Part shown: piece after piece, positions 54,594 to 63,881 of the stretch
How positions within the stretch are numbered: the first letter of the stretch is position 1
Layout: each line of letters opens with the position of its first letter
Source: Rhodocyclaceae bacterium
GTDB taxonomy: Bacteria; Pseudomonadota; Gammaproteobacteria; Burkholderiales; Rhodocyclaceae
NCBI GenBank assembly: GCA_018261935.1
Contig: JAGTRP010000001.1
Coordinates: forward strand, 62,001 to 126,000
DNA length: 64,000 bases
Reading direction: 5' to 3'
Translations under genes and position numbers: made by a program
Notes under the pieces: model-generated
The model's input: the letters and a program-made list of their open reading frames with translations, nothing else
What the model was told of the DNA's origin: nothing
Database searches by the model: none

Positions 54594-56117
54594 TCAAGCG
54601 ATTTTCTTCTCGACCGCGGTCTGATGCTTCCAACGCTCCCAGTTCTTCTGGTCGTCGGAGCCCAAGTAATCGAGGTTGTCGTGGCCGACTTCGATGCCGG
54701 ACCATTTCAGGACCTCCTCGATGGAGGCCCCACCGCAGTTGCCCTGGTAGATCTGATGGGTCGGCAGGCGGGCCTGGATATACTTTTCGGGCTCTCCCTT
54801 GAAGATGTCGCAGCAGCCGTCGGAGCAGAAGTGGTAGGTTTCGCCCTTGTATTCCGTTTCCCGATGGCAAAGCTGGGTCGGGTCGTCGGGCTCGGTGAAC
54901 CAGGCCGGAATCTGGCAGACCTGGCACAACTGGGGCAGCGAGGCGCAGTACATGCGCTTACCGGCCTTCTGCTGCTCGTCCCAGTAGTCGAGCCGGGGCT
55001 TGTAGAACTGCTCGAAGGAATTGGGATACTTCTCCGCCATCCACTCCATTTCCTCGCTGGTCGGAATCCAGGTGTGCAGGCCGGCGGCCGCGCCATAGTG
55101 GTACAGGGCCGCCCAGGCTTCGTGGGAGTAGCGGTCCTTTTCCTTGACGGAAACATCCGCGTACTTCGGCATGCGGAAACCGTAGCGGGCAAGGTCTTCG
55201 AACAGCGCGCCGCCGGCCTGCTCGAAGTACATTTCCCAGGCCTCGCTCCAGGACATCACCTTCTTCGGCAGCATGTAGTCCATCATCATGGCCACCAGGA
55301 CCAGCATCCGGTAGCCGCGCCAGAACCACTTGTCCATCCAGCGCTGGATGATGGGAATGTTGTCCGGGTCCTGCTCGGCCATGAACTTGATGACTTCCAG
55401 GCCCATGGTCATGTGGCGGGCCTCGTCGGACTGGGCCGAGAAACCGAAGGTCACGGTGGCCATGTCGCCGTTGTAAGCGGCGCCGGACATGAAGGGCATG
55501 AAGATCAGGTTGGTGAGCACATACTCGAAGGAGAACGAGATGGCGGTCAGGAATTCGAAGGGGCCAGCGGTCAGGGCATCCTCGAAATAGGACTTCGGCA
55601 CCGACAGGTACCACAGGCGATCGTACATGCCCTGGAATCCGTGGAATCCCGAGAAGTACTTGTTGTAGTGGCTCAGCGCGTGGATCTGGGTCTGGGCGTG
55701 GCGGATCTCGTCCAGGGCCTGCATCTGGGAGGCCACCCGGGGACCGACGCCGCGGAACTGCCGGCCAAGATGGACGAAGCCGCGATGGGCGTTGTATTCC
55801 GACAGGGTAATCCCCTGCAGGAAGAGCTTGATGGAATTCACATAGCGGGCGTCGGAAATGTTCAGATGGCCGTTATGCTGGTTGAAGGCGTCGAGAATGG
55901 CGTAGAGCTTCCGGTCCTTCTCCGCCTGGTACTTCCAGTAGGCGTCCATGGTGAGGCGGAAAGGATCTTCCCACTTGTCCCAGTCGTGGATCTTGATGCC
56001 TTCGAAGCTCTGGTAGGGAAAGACCTTGTCCATGGGCTGGTAGGTGGTCTCCCAGCCGAGACCGCGGGTCATCAGCCGATATTTTTCGCGCAAGCCAAGT
56101 TTTTTCGTCGTACTCAT
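54594..56117 (-). CDS. dmpN: phenol hydroxylase large oxygenase subunit (DmpN-like)
   Basis: A 507-residue alpha subunit holding the diiron centre that hydroxylates phenol to catechol. Carboxylate and His ligands: Glu107 (SEYNAHRG), Glu137 and His140 (LDEIRHAQ), Glu198 (SFEYVLTN), Glu232 and His235 (SDEARHMT). The C-terminal YHS-like zinc region is CHRETEYKGETYHFCSDGCC (about 425-445). All ligands are intact, so the enzyme should be active. It lies 1 base after dmpM. Toluene or cresol oxidation is also possible for this subfamily. Confidence 0.96.
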   Translation of the reverse strand: MSTTKKLGLREKYRLMTRGLGWETTYQPMDKVFPYQSFEGIKIHDWDKWEDPFRLTMDAYWKYQAEKDRKLYAILDAFNQHNGHLNISDARYVNSIKLFLQGITLSEYNAHRGFVHLGRQFRGVGPRVASQMQALDEIRHAQTQIHALSHYNKYFSGFHGFQGMYDRLWYLSVPKSYFEDALTAGPFEFLTAISFSFEYVLTNLIFMPFMSGAAYNGDMATVTFGFSAQSDEARHMTMGLEVIKFMAEQDPDNIPIIQRWMDKWFWRGYRMLVLVAMMMDYMLPKKVMSWSEAWEMYFEQAGGALFEDLARYGFRMPKYADVSVKEKDRYSHEAWAALYHYGAAAGLHTWIPTSEEMEWMAEKYPNSFEQFYKPRLDYWDEQQKAGKRMYCASLPQLCQVCQIPAWFTEPDDPTQLCHRETEYKGETYHFCSDGCCDIFKGEPEKYIQARLPTHQIYQGNCGGASIEEVLKWSGIEVGHDNLDYLGSDDQKNWERWKHQTAVEKKIA

Positions 56118-56118
56118 C

Positions 56119-56406
56119 TTATTTCTCCATCTCCTCAGCGGTTCCCCAATGCAGAGTGAATTCGTCGTCGGTCTCGTGGACGTTGCCGGCGATAGAAATC
56201 AGGTGCAGATGCAGTTCCTGGGGATCCCAGTCCCGCATCAGGCGCCCCTCGACCGTCGCCCGCTTCACCGTGATGCGGCCATCGGCCTCGATGCGGACCA
56301 TGCCCGGGTAGCGCCGAACCGTCGCGCTCGGGTTGTCCTCGATGATCGAGTCGATGATGGGAAGGGCCTCTTCGTTTTCCTGCAAAGCGATGTAAAGCAG
56401 TCTCAT
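56119..56406 (-). CDS. dmpM: phenol hydroxylase regulatory protein (DmpM-like)
   Basis: A 95-residue cofactorless effector protein that binds the oxygenase and tunes its diiron site. Typical segments: YIALQENEEALPIIDSIIEDNP, YPGMVRIEADGRITVKR. Its start codon overlaps the dmpL stop (ATGA), indicating coupled translation. Confidence 0.95.
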   Translation of the reverse strand: MRLLYIALQENEEALPIIDSIIEDNPSATVRRYPGMVRIEADGRITVKRATVEGRLMRDWDPQELHLHLISIAGNVHETDDEFTLHWGTAEEMEK

Positions 56407-57398
56407 CACAAGCCTCCAATCTCTAGGCCAAGCTTCTTGGCCCGGGCATCGAGCGCGTTTTCGATGTTTTGCAAGGTTTCGGCGGAAACGCCGGCCAGAT
56501 CGGTGGCGATGGGCCGTACGGCGGCCAGCGTCAGGGCCTTCCACTTCTTGTACCAGATGGCCAGTTGCTGCCGGTTTTTCTCCGATTCGGCAGCGGCAAT
56601 CCTGATCACCGAATCCACCCATTTGGACGACTCGTCGGACCAGTCGGACATGAACTCCGTCAGCATGGCGACGGTGGAGCCCTGCACGCCGATGTCCTGG
56701 ACGAAGTGACGGTACACCAGCGGGTAGATGAGGCCGTCGCCCACCACGTTCTGGGCCACGAAGACTTCGAACCAATCCTTCTCCACGAAGAGGTCTTCCG
56801 TTACCTTGCGGAGTCCCTGCCAGGCCGGGTCGTTCAGCCAGGCGTCCTTGCCCGCGTCGACGGTTTCGACGCCGCCAAGGAGCAGGCCGATGCGGGTCAG
56901 GTACTGGGCAATCCCGAGACGATCCATGGCGTGGAAAGTGGCGGGAATATTGAGCATGGAGCCATAGGCGAACGAGGCAATGAAGCTGTTGTTCATGTTG
57001 GCGCCCCACTCGTAGTGACGGAGGGGAACGAGGACACGGGCCATCTTCTGGCGGGCGGCATCATCGACGAAACGCAGCAAGTCCCGCTTCTCCACGAAAT
57101 CGAAATTGCTCTCGGCCGCCTCCTGCTGGCGGGAACGGGCGTTGGTATAGGACCCGTAATGGAACTGCCGTGGATCGATGAAGGCATACCAGTCAGCCAT
57201 TTCGATAGCGGTCCGGCTGGGATCGTAGAGTTCGTGCTCCTTGTCCCACAGGGCCTGGTAGTTGAAATTGGCCTCCGATTGCAGCTTGAGCGTCCCCTCC
57301 AAATAGCGGGAAGCTGGCTTGTCGCCACCCAGCACGCGCGCCACATGATCAAAGGTGTTTCGTAACGGCTCGATTGTCGCCGTGCGAATCTCAATCAT
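56406..57398 (-). CDS. dmpL: phenol hydroxylase beta subunit (DmpL-like)
   Basis: A 330-residue beta subunit of the oxygenase core; same fold as the alpha subunit but without iron ligands. Typical blocks: RYLEGTLKLQSEANFNYQALWDKE, YGSYTNARSRQQEAAESNF, LVPLRHYEWGANMNN. It overlaps dmpM by one codon-overlap (ATGA) and follows dmpK by 30 bases. Confidence 0.95.
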   Translation of the reverse strand: MIEIRTATIEPLRNTFDHVARVLGGDKPASRYLEGTLKLQSEANFNYQALWDKEHELYDPSRTAIEMADWYAFIDPRQFHYGSYTNARSRQQEAAESNFDFVEKRDLLRFVDDAARQKMARVLVPLRHYEWGANMNNSFIASFAYGSMLNIPATFHAMDRLGIAQYLTRIGLLLGGVETVDAGKDAWLNDPAWQGLRKVTEDLFVEKDWFEVFVAQNVVGDGLIYPLVYRHFVQDIGVQGSTVAMLTEFMSDWSDESSKWVDSVIRIAAAESEKNRQQLAIWYKKWKALTLAAVRPIATDLAGVSAETLQNIENALDARAKKLGLEIGGL

Positions 57399-57428
57399 TT
57401 TTTGTTGCTCCTCTTACCCATAGGAAAT

Positions 57429-57662
57429 CTAAGTGTCCTGACGTGTCTTGGTAATTCCATGCCGCCACTTCAGGCGTTCCACATCCACTTGAGCCCCCTG
57501 GGCAGGCGTCATGTAGACCACCTGGTTGACCTGGCAGAACTCGACAAAGGCCTTGGGGGGCAGGATGAGTTCGACGCTCAAGTCCGGCTCGCCGATCGCG
57601 AAGTCGAACAGAATGTACTTATCATCCTTGACCTCGAGCACCCTTACGTATTTCTTGACCAT
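57429..57662 (-). CDS. dmpK: phenol hydroxylase assembly protein (DmpK-like)
   Basis: A 77-residue protein of the DmpK/PHK family, needed in vivo to help iron incorporation into the oxygenase; it is not part of the catalytic turnover. Typical end: PPKAFVEFCQVNQVVYMTPAQG. ATG 57662 is preferred over GTG 57668 because a GGGAG lies at good spacing to it. First gene of dmpKLMNO, 37 bases from the sigma-54 promoter. Confidence 0.93.
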   Translation of the reverse strand: MVKKYVRVLEVKDDKYILFDFAIGEPDLSVELILPPKAFVEFCQVNQVVYMTPAQGAQVDVERLKWRHGITKTRQDT

Positions 57663-57698
57663 AAACACTCCCGACAGAACTCAAGTGCCGAGGCTAAA

Positions 57699-57714
57699 AG
57701 CACAATCCAGGCCA
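57699..57714 (-). promoter_or_regulatory. sigma-54 promoter of dmpKLMNO
   Basis: Minus-strand TGGCCTGGATTGTGCT: GG and GC in the right register (-24/-12). The start point would be near 57688, about 26 bases before dmpK ATG 57662. Confidence 0.75.
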
Positions 57715-57768
57715 GATTGCATATGATTGAAAGTATTGATTAATTCGTAATGCCGCGCCATTGGACCC

Positions 57769-57790
57769 AAAAAATTCTTAATACTTTGAG
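57769..57790. promoter_or_regulatory. upstream motif of dmpK promoter resembling the iorA palindrome
   Basis: AAAAAATTCTTAATACTTTG (plus strand) is centred about 91 bases upstream of the predicted dmpK start point. It shares AAAAATTCTTRATAMTTT with the core of the iorA palindrome, which sits at about -92. Likely activator site, not proven. Confidence 0.5.
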
Positions 57791-57844
57791 ACGCAAGGCT
57801 GGGCTCCGGATGGGGGATAGCGATTCGGGAGGCGCAGCAGATTT

Positions 57845-57865
57845 CGGGCGCCCCTGGGGCGCCCG
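57845..57865. other. GC-rich hairpin in the 306-base dmpK-amiC spacer
   Basis: A 9-bp perfect stem CGGGCGCCC-CTG-GGGCGCCCG. No T-tract follows on either strand, so it is at best a weak terminator for amiC, which ends 100 bases away. The rest of the spacer (57663-57968) holds the dmpK promoter and its upstream motif; I see no gene in it. Confidence 0.4.
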
Positions 57866-57968
57866 GTCATTTCAGAGATTGCAGGGACGTGCTCAAGCGA
57901 GGCACCTTGGCCGACTGGCGGCCGGGGCCGCCGGGACTCCGCTACCGGAGAAGCTGCCTACAGGGGAA

Positions 57969-59291
57969 TTACCCCAGGCGGGCCATCTTGGCCTTGGGCG
58001 GCGGCGGGTTCTTGGCGAAATACTGGCGGATGCCGCGCACGATGGCGTCCGCCAGCTTGTCCTGATAGGCGTCGTCGTTGAGCCGCCGCTCTTCCTCGGG
58101 ATTGGAGATGAAGGCGGTCTCGATCAGGATGGAGGGAATGTCCGGCGCCTTGAGGACGGCGAAGCCGGCCTGTTCGACGCTGGCCTTGTGGAGGGTGTTG
58201 ATCCCCCCCAGCTCTCCCAGCACATATTTCCCGAGCTTCAGGCTGTCGCTGATGGTGGCGGTCTGGGAGAGGTCCAGCAGGGTGCGGGCCAGGAAGGGGT
58301 CCTTGACGTCGATATTGACGCCTCCCACCAGGTCGGCCTCGTTCTCCCGCTGGGCCAGCCAGCGGGCCGCCGAACTGGAAGCCCCCCGCTCCGACAGCAC
58401 GAAGACCGAGGATCCCCGGGCATCCGGCTTGACCCAGGCATCGGCATGGATGGAAACGAAGAGGTCCGCCTGGATGCGCCGGGCCTTCTGGACCCGCATC
58501 TGCAGCGGCACGAAAAAGTCGGAATCCCGGGTCAGCACCGCCCGCATGTTGGGCTCGGCATCGAGCCGGGCCTTGACCCGGCGCGCCACCGCCAGGGTCA
58601 CCGCCTTTTCCTGGGTGCCCGCCTTGCCGACGGCACCCGGATCCTCGCCGCCGTGGCCGGGATCCAGGGTAATGGTGACCAGGCGGTCTACCACCGGCTT
58701 CCCGGATTTCCTGGTCGTCCTGACTTCCGGCGCTTCCTGAACCGGCTCGGGTTTCCCGTCGCCCGTTCGGGGTTCGACCTCGGGGCGTATCGGCTCCACC
58801 GCTTCCTCGCGGCCTTGCAGCAGGGCCAGCAGCGGATCGGGCGGGTCCTGGGGATAGACGTCCAGCACCAGGCGATGGCCGTATTCCCCCACCGGCTTCA
58901 GATTGAAGACCTGGGGATTGATCCTGGCCTTGAGCTCCATGACCAGGCGCACCACGCCAGGCTTGAAGCGGCCGGCCCGCAGGAGCTTGATATAGGGATC
59001 GTCCGCCGCGACGTTCTTGGCGATGCTGTCCAGCACGCTGTTGAACTCGACGCCTTCGATATCCACCACCAGGCGGTCCGGGTTTTCGACGGTGAAATAA
59101 TTGAATTTGAGGGGCGCGTCGTGTTCCAGGGTGACCCGGGTATAGTCGGCCGCCGGCCAGATGCGCACCGCCAGGATGGAGGGCAGCCGCCCCATCGCCC
59201 TGGCGAGGGGAGTCACCGAAAAGACGAGGGCGGCGCCGGCTAGATGGAGAAGCCGCCGCCGGGAGAGGCGAGGCGCAGGCTCTCTACGCAT
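57969..59291 (-). CDS. amiC: N-acetylmuramoyl-L-alanine amidase (AmiC-like)
   Basis: A 440-residue periplasmic amidase with a Tat-type signal (SRRRLLHLAGAALVF), an AMIN domain (about 40-145) for septal targeting and a C-terminal amidase_3 domain (about 210-430) with zinc ligands in DPGHGGEDPG and SIHADAW and the catalytic Glu in ILIETAFISNPEE. It cleaves the peptide from glycan during cell separation. ATG 59291 is chosen to give the Tat signal at the N terminus. Its 5' end overlaps the tsaE 3' end by 52 bases in another frame, as often seen for tsaE-amiC. Confidence 0.94.
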   Translation of the reverse strand: MRREPAPRLSRRRLLHLAGAALVFSVTPLARAMGRLPSILAVRIWPAADYTRVTLEHDAPLKFNYFTVENPDRLVVDIEGVEFNSVLDSIAKNVAADDPYIKLLRAGRFKPGVVRLVMELKARINPQVFNLKPVGEYGHRLVLDVYPQDPPDPLLALLQGREEAVEPIRPEVEPRTGDGKPEPVQEAPEVRTTRKSGKPVVDRLVTITLDPGHGGEDPGAVGKAGTQEKAVTLAVARRVKARLDAEPNMRAVLTRDSDFFVPLQMRVQKARRIQADLFVSIHADAWVKPDARGSSVFVLSERGASSSAARWLAQRENEADLVGGVNIDVKDPFLARTLLDLSQTATISDSLKLGKYVLGELGGINTLHKASVEQAGFAVLKAPDIPSILIETAFISNPEEERRLNDDAYQDKLADAIVRGIRQYFAKNPPPPKAKMARLG

Positions 59292-59731
59292 GCAGCACCC
59301 GCCGCCGACTGGGCGACCAATTCCACCCACCGCCCCGGCCCGGCGTGCTGAAGCACGCAGCATAGATCAGCCGGCGGAGCGAATCCGCGGGCTTTCTCCG
59401 GCCACTCGACAAGGCAGATTGAAGCGTCATGAAAATATTCACCCAGGCCAGCATCCAGGAATTCTTCAGGCGACTCAAACCGATAAAAATCAAAGTGATA
59501 CAAGTATAAACTCGAAACCGCGTAAACTTCAACCAGAGAATAGGTCGGGCTCTTCACCGCCCCGTGATGGCCGAGGGCGCGCAGTAGCGCCCGCACCAGG
59601 GTGGTCTTGCCAGCCCCCAGGTCGCCTTCGAGGTAGATCACCATCCCCGGCTTCAGGAGCGGCGCCAGGATTTCCCCGAGGCGCTGGGTGGCGGCCTCGT
59701 TCGGCAGGTCGAAAACGGCAGTAACATCGGA

Positions 59732-59740
<9 letters not shown>
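59240..59740 (-). CDS. tsaE: tRNA t6A synthesis ATPase TsaE
   Basis: A 166-residue P-loop ATPase that works with TsaB and TsaD in making the t6A modification of ANN-decoding tRNAs. Walker A is EGDLGAGKTTLVRALL (about 39-54), followed by SPTYSLVEVY and the HFDFYRFESPEE block. The start is TTG 59740 with GGAG about ten bases upstream. It overlaps the divergent queG start by nine bases and amiC by 52. Confidence 0.93.
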
Positions 59741-60793
<1,053 letters not shown>

Positions 60794-60816
60794 TTACCCC
60801 CGCTTCGGACGCGGAC

Positions 60817-60846
60817 AAAAAAAACGGAGCCTCGGCTCCGCTTTTT
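60817..60846. terminator. bidirectional terminator after queG
   Basis: Eight As, stem CGGAGC, loop CTCG, GCTCCG, then CTTTTT. It serves queG and probably also the convergent small gene at 60880. Confidence 0.82.
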
Positions 60847-60850
60847 CCTG

Positions 60851-60875
60851 ACAAGAAGCGAGAGACGCTTCTTGT
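60851..60875. other. 10-bp perfect hairpin after the small secreted-protein gene
   Basis: ACAAGAAGCG, loop AGAGA, CGCTTCTTGT, five bases past the stop of the 60880 gene on the minus strand. No T-tract of its own; together with the adjoining terminator it may stabilise the mRNA 3' end. Confidence 0.5.
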
Positions 60876-60879
60876 GCCC

Positions 60880-61098
60880 TTACTTGGTTTCAGCCGGGGC
60901 AGCAGGCGCAGCGGCCTTCTTGGCAGTGTGCTTCTTCTTGGCGGTGTGCTTCTTCTTGGCGGCAGGCTTCTTCTCGCCAGCAGCGTTGTCGGCAGCCGGG
61001 GCAGTGGCGGCGGGAGCGGCAGAGTCGGTCTTGGCTGGCTCGGCAGCCTGGGCAGCGAAAGCAAAGGCAGCGGCCATGATCATAGCAATCAGTTTCAT
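60880..61098 (-). CDS. small Ala/Lys-rich secreted protein
   Basis: A 72-residue protein: signal peptide MKLIAMIMAAAFAFAAQA, then an Ala/Pro/Lys-rich mature part with a repeated (T)AKKKHTAKK unit. Similar low-complexity, histone-H1-like small exported proteins are common in betaproteobacteria, and their function is unknown. It is flanked by hairpins at its 3' end. The gap 61099-61323 upstream shows no gene. Confidence 0.65.
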   Translation of the reverse strand: MKLIAMIMAAAFAFAAQAAEPAKTDSAAPAATAPAADNAAGEKKPAAKKKHTAKKKHTAKKAAAPAAPAETK

Positions 61099-61323
61099 CT
61101 TCTTATTCCTCTTCGAGATTGGAATTTGGGGGATACAAGGCGACCATTTGCATATCGGTCACCCGCATTAACGAAACATATCAGAAACTGGTTGACCTCA
61201 TTTGGAATATTTTTTCAGCATGGAACCGGCCGCCCGGGATTGGCGCCCCCCCGCTCCAGGAGCCGGCAGGCGGGATCCTCGGATGCCGCGCCAGCTCCCC
61301 GGCATGCACCGGGGCTGAAAAGC

Positions 61324-61674
61324 TCAGTCGCCGGATTCCAGCCAGGCCCTGGCCTCGTCGGCGTCGGGAAAGACCTCCACGTCGGCATTGACGAATACCT
61401 GTGACAGCCAGGCGCTCCAGGTCACCCACTGGCTGTCGGTAATGACGGCGATGCGGCGGAAATCGTTGGCGTGCTGGCGGGAGAACTTGATCTCCTCCCA
61501 AGCCACGTCAACGGTGAAGTCGGCCATCTGGCGAAGGTCGAAAAAGAGATCCACAGGACCTTCGAATCTGACCTTGTAATTGACGACCTCCTCGAATTCC
61601 CGGTAATCGGCCAGGGAAAATTCACCGAAGACGGTCACGCTGACGCGGCCGGGCTGATGGTCGGTAACGATCAT
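61324..61674 (-). CDS. SpoIIAA/STAS-like protein
   Basis: A 116-residue protein with the pattern of the SpoIIAA-like family (DUF3478): GRVSVTVFGEFSLADYREFEEVVNYKVRF, then FFDLRQMADFTVDVAWEEIKFSRQH. These STAS-fold proteins may bind lipids or partners; no anti-sigma network is nearby. ATG 61674 with GGGAG eight bases upstream is preferred over the ATG 48 bases earlier. Single gene. Confidence 0.75.
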   Translation of the reverse strand: MIVTDHQPGRVSVTVFGEFSLADYREFEEVVNYKVRFEGPVDLFFDLRQMADFTVDVAWEEIKFSRQHANDFRRIAVITDSQWVTWSAWLSQVFVNADVEVFPDADEARAWLESGD

Positions 61675-61743
61675 GTTGCAACTCCCGTGTTGTTTGTTGA
61701 AGCGGATTCTGGCTGCGTGCATGGCCTTGGTCCGCTCCGAAGT

Positions 61744-62595
61744 TTAATCCTGTTCCACCGGAGCGGCGCGCGAAAAATGCGTGGCCGCCGCCCCCGACAG
61801 GACGATGAGGCCGATGGCGACCCAGGCCGAGGCAGACAAGACGTCACCCCAGAAAACGATGCCGAAAAGGCTGGAAAAGATCACCGTGCTATAGGCCAGG
61901 ACCGCCGCCATCATGGTTCGTCCCCGGGAATAGGCCCGGGTCATGGCCAGCTGGGCAGCGGTGGCAAAGGCTGCCACCCCGAGGAGGAGCCCGCCGCTAC
62001 GCCAATCCACGGCATGCAGGTCCGATAGCGCCAGCCAGAAACCGGAGCCGACGGAGGAAACCAGGGAAAAATAGAACACTGTCCGGGTTTCCGGCTCACC
62101 CCGGGCCCCAAGCTCCCGGACGCTGAAATAGGCCATGCCGGCCAGGACGCCCGAACCCAGCCCGACCAGGCCGCCGAACAGTTGGTCGGCATTGAAGGTT
62201 GGCTTCAGGAGGAGCGCCACCCCCACGAGCCCGATGGCCAGGGCCGCCAGGATGCCGCCGGTCATCCGCGAGCCGGCCAGGGCCAGGTAGATGGCCAGGA
62301 AGATGGCCGAGGTGTAGTTGAGGGTGACCGCCGTGGCCAGCGGCAGGAGGGTGATGGCGTAAAAATAGGCAACGAGGGCCACGAACCCCACGACCCCCCG
62401 GTTGATCTGCCAGCGCAGGTTGGGCGTCGCCAGGGAAACGCCGCGCAGGCGGACCAGCCCGAACATCAGCACCAGGGAAATGAAACTGCGGTAGAAGACG
62501 ATTTCCACCACGGAATGGGTTTCGGCCGCCAGCTTGATGCACACGCCCATGCAGGCGAAAAACAGGCTGGCGACGACCATCCAGAGGGATTGCAT
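61744..62595 (-). CDS. EamA-type DMT permease
   Basis: A 283-residue inner-membrane transporter with ten hydrophobic segments in two EamA halves (about 3-135 and 145-275), typical of the drug/metabolite transporter superfamily. Start at ATG 62595 (MQSLWMVVASLFFACMG); a longer frame from 62649 adds 18 residues without homology value. No strong Shine-Dalgarno. Substrate unknown; many relatives export amino acids or metabolites. Confidence 0.82.
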   Translation of the reverse strand: MQSLWMVVASLFFACMGVCIKLAAETHSVVEIVFYRSFISLVLMFGLVRLRGVSLATPNLRWQINRGVVGFVALVAYFYAITLLPLATAVTLNYTSAIFLAIYLALAGSRMTGGILAALAIGLVGVALLLKPTFNADQLFGGLVGLGSGVLAGMAYFSVRELGARGEPETRTVFYFSLVSSVGSGFWLALSDLHAVDWRSGGLLLGVAAFATAAQLAMTRAYSRGRTMMAAVLAYSTVIFSSLFGIVFWGDVLSASAWVAIGLIVLSGAAATHFSRAAPVEQD

Positions 62596-62661
62596 AGGGA
62601 AGGGAGAAATGGAAAGGGCGCCGGATTTTAACCCGGCGCCCCTGGCCATGCACCCGAAGGA

Positions 62662-63774
62662 TCAGAGATGGGATTCCATGATCCGCCGATAGAACTCGTG
62701 GAAGTGCTGCATGCCGTCCTCCATCGGGCTCTGGTAGGGCCCCACCTCGTTCCTGCCTTCCTGCAGCAGGGCGTAGCGGCCGCGGTCCATGCGCTCGCCG
62801 ATGTCGTCGTCCTCGATGGCCGTCTCCATGTAGGCGGCCCGCTCGGCCTCGATGAATTCCCGCTCGAAATCGACGATTTCCTCCGGGTAGTAGAACTCCA
62901 CCACGTTCATGGTCCGGTTCACGTCCTGGGGCACCAGGGTGGACACCACCAGCACATGGGGGTACCACTCCACCATGATGTTGGGATAGTAGGTGAGCCA
63001 GACGGCGCCTTGCCTGGGCTGCTCGCCCTTGCTGCCGTAGTAGTCCCGCACCGCCTTCTGCCAGCGGCCATAGACCGGGGAGCCCTCCTTCAGCAGGGAG
63101 GTGATACCCACCCGCTGCACCGAGTACCAGTCGCCGAACTGCCAGGTGAGATCGTCGCAGGTGACGAAATTGCCCAGACCGGGGTGGTAGGGCACCACGT
63201 GGTAGTCCTCCAGGTAGACCTCGATGAAGGTCTTCCAGTTGTAGTTGCACTGGTGCATTTCGACATGGTCCAGCTTGTAGCCGGAGAAGTCGAATTCACC
63301 GGCCACCTTCATGCCCTTCAGGTCGGCATTGGCCGAGCGCGGCCCCTTGAAGAGCAGGCCATTCCAGTTTTCCAGGGGCTGCTTGTCGAGGTTGAGGCAG
63401 GGATTCTGGGGAAAATGGGGCGCCCCGATGAGCTGCCCCTCGGTGTCGTAGGTCCAGCGATGGATGGGACAGACGATATTGCCGTTGAGGTGCCCGGCTC
63501 CCTGCAGCATGATGGCTTGGCGATGCCGGCAGATATTGGACATCAGCCAGTGCCCGCGGTCACCGCCGTTGAGGACCAGCTTGCCGTGATCTAGCCACTC
63601 CAGGGAACGGTAATCCCCCGCTTCCGGTGCCATGAGCTGATGGCCGACGTAACCGGGACCGGCATCGAAGATGAGCTTTTTCTCCAGTTCGAAGATTTTC
63701 TCATCGAAATACCAGTCCACCGGCAATTGGGAAACGCCGGGGGCCAACTTGGACAGGGTCGCAAGGTTGGACAT
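62662..63774 (-). CDS. Rieske-type aromatic-ring-hydroxylating oxygenase alpha subunit
   Basis: A 370-residue Rieske non-haem iron oxygenase. Rieske ligands: Cys82, His84, Cys102, His105 (CRH..., CPIH). The mononuclear iron site is suggested by EVYLEDYHVVPYHPGL, with two His five residues apart (DYHxxxxH). ATG 63774 has GGAGGAG upstream. No beta subunit, ferredoxin or reductase is adjacent; the gene faces xseB across a 107-base spacer. A similar gene beside xseB-ispA-dxs occurs in other betaproteobacteria, so it may have a conserved core role rather than one in aromatic breakdown. Confidence 0.85.
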   Translation of the reverse strand: MSNLATLSKLAPGVSQLPVDWYFDEKIFELEKKLIFDAGPGYVGHQLMAPEAGDYRSLEWLDHGKLVLNGGDRGHWLMSNICRHRQAIMLQGAGHLNGNIVCPIHRWTYDTEGQLIGAPHFPQNPCLNLDKQPLENWNGLLFKGPRSANADLKGMKVAGEFDFSGYKLDHVEMHQCNYNWKTFIEVYLEDYHVVPYHPGLGNFVTCDDLTWQFGDWYSVQRVGITSLLKEGSPVYGRWQKAVRDYYGSKGEQPRQGAVWLTYYPNIMVEWYPHVLVVSTLVPQDVNRTMNVVEFYYPEEIVDFEREFIEAERAAYMETAIEDDDIGERMDRGRYALLQEGRNEVGPYQSPMEDGMQHFHEFYRRIMESHL

Positions 63775-63881
63775 GCCACTCCTCCAGAAACAAGGGTAAA
63801 ACAAATAATTTTAACCCCCCTGCAATTTGACCAAAAGCCCCTTGTTAAGGTATTTTCGTAGGTTTCACCGGACCCGGTACC

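Noticed and set aside
57727-57745. TTGAAAGTATTGATTAA just upstream of the dmpK promoter as a XylR/DmpR site
   Set aside because: It lies only about 40-55 bases from the start point, too close for an enhancer site of this family, and it is not a good palindrome.
33054-57830. The aromatic block as a recent genomic island
   Set aside because: It is flanked by housekeeping genes, but I find no tRNA, integrase, IS element or direct repeats at its edges and no evident shift in composition.
62662-63774. Rieske oxygenase as part of the aromatic pathway
   Set aside because: It is outside the block, lacks partner subunits and a sigma-54 promoter, and neighbours xseB as in other betaproteobacteria.
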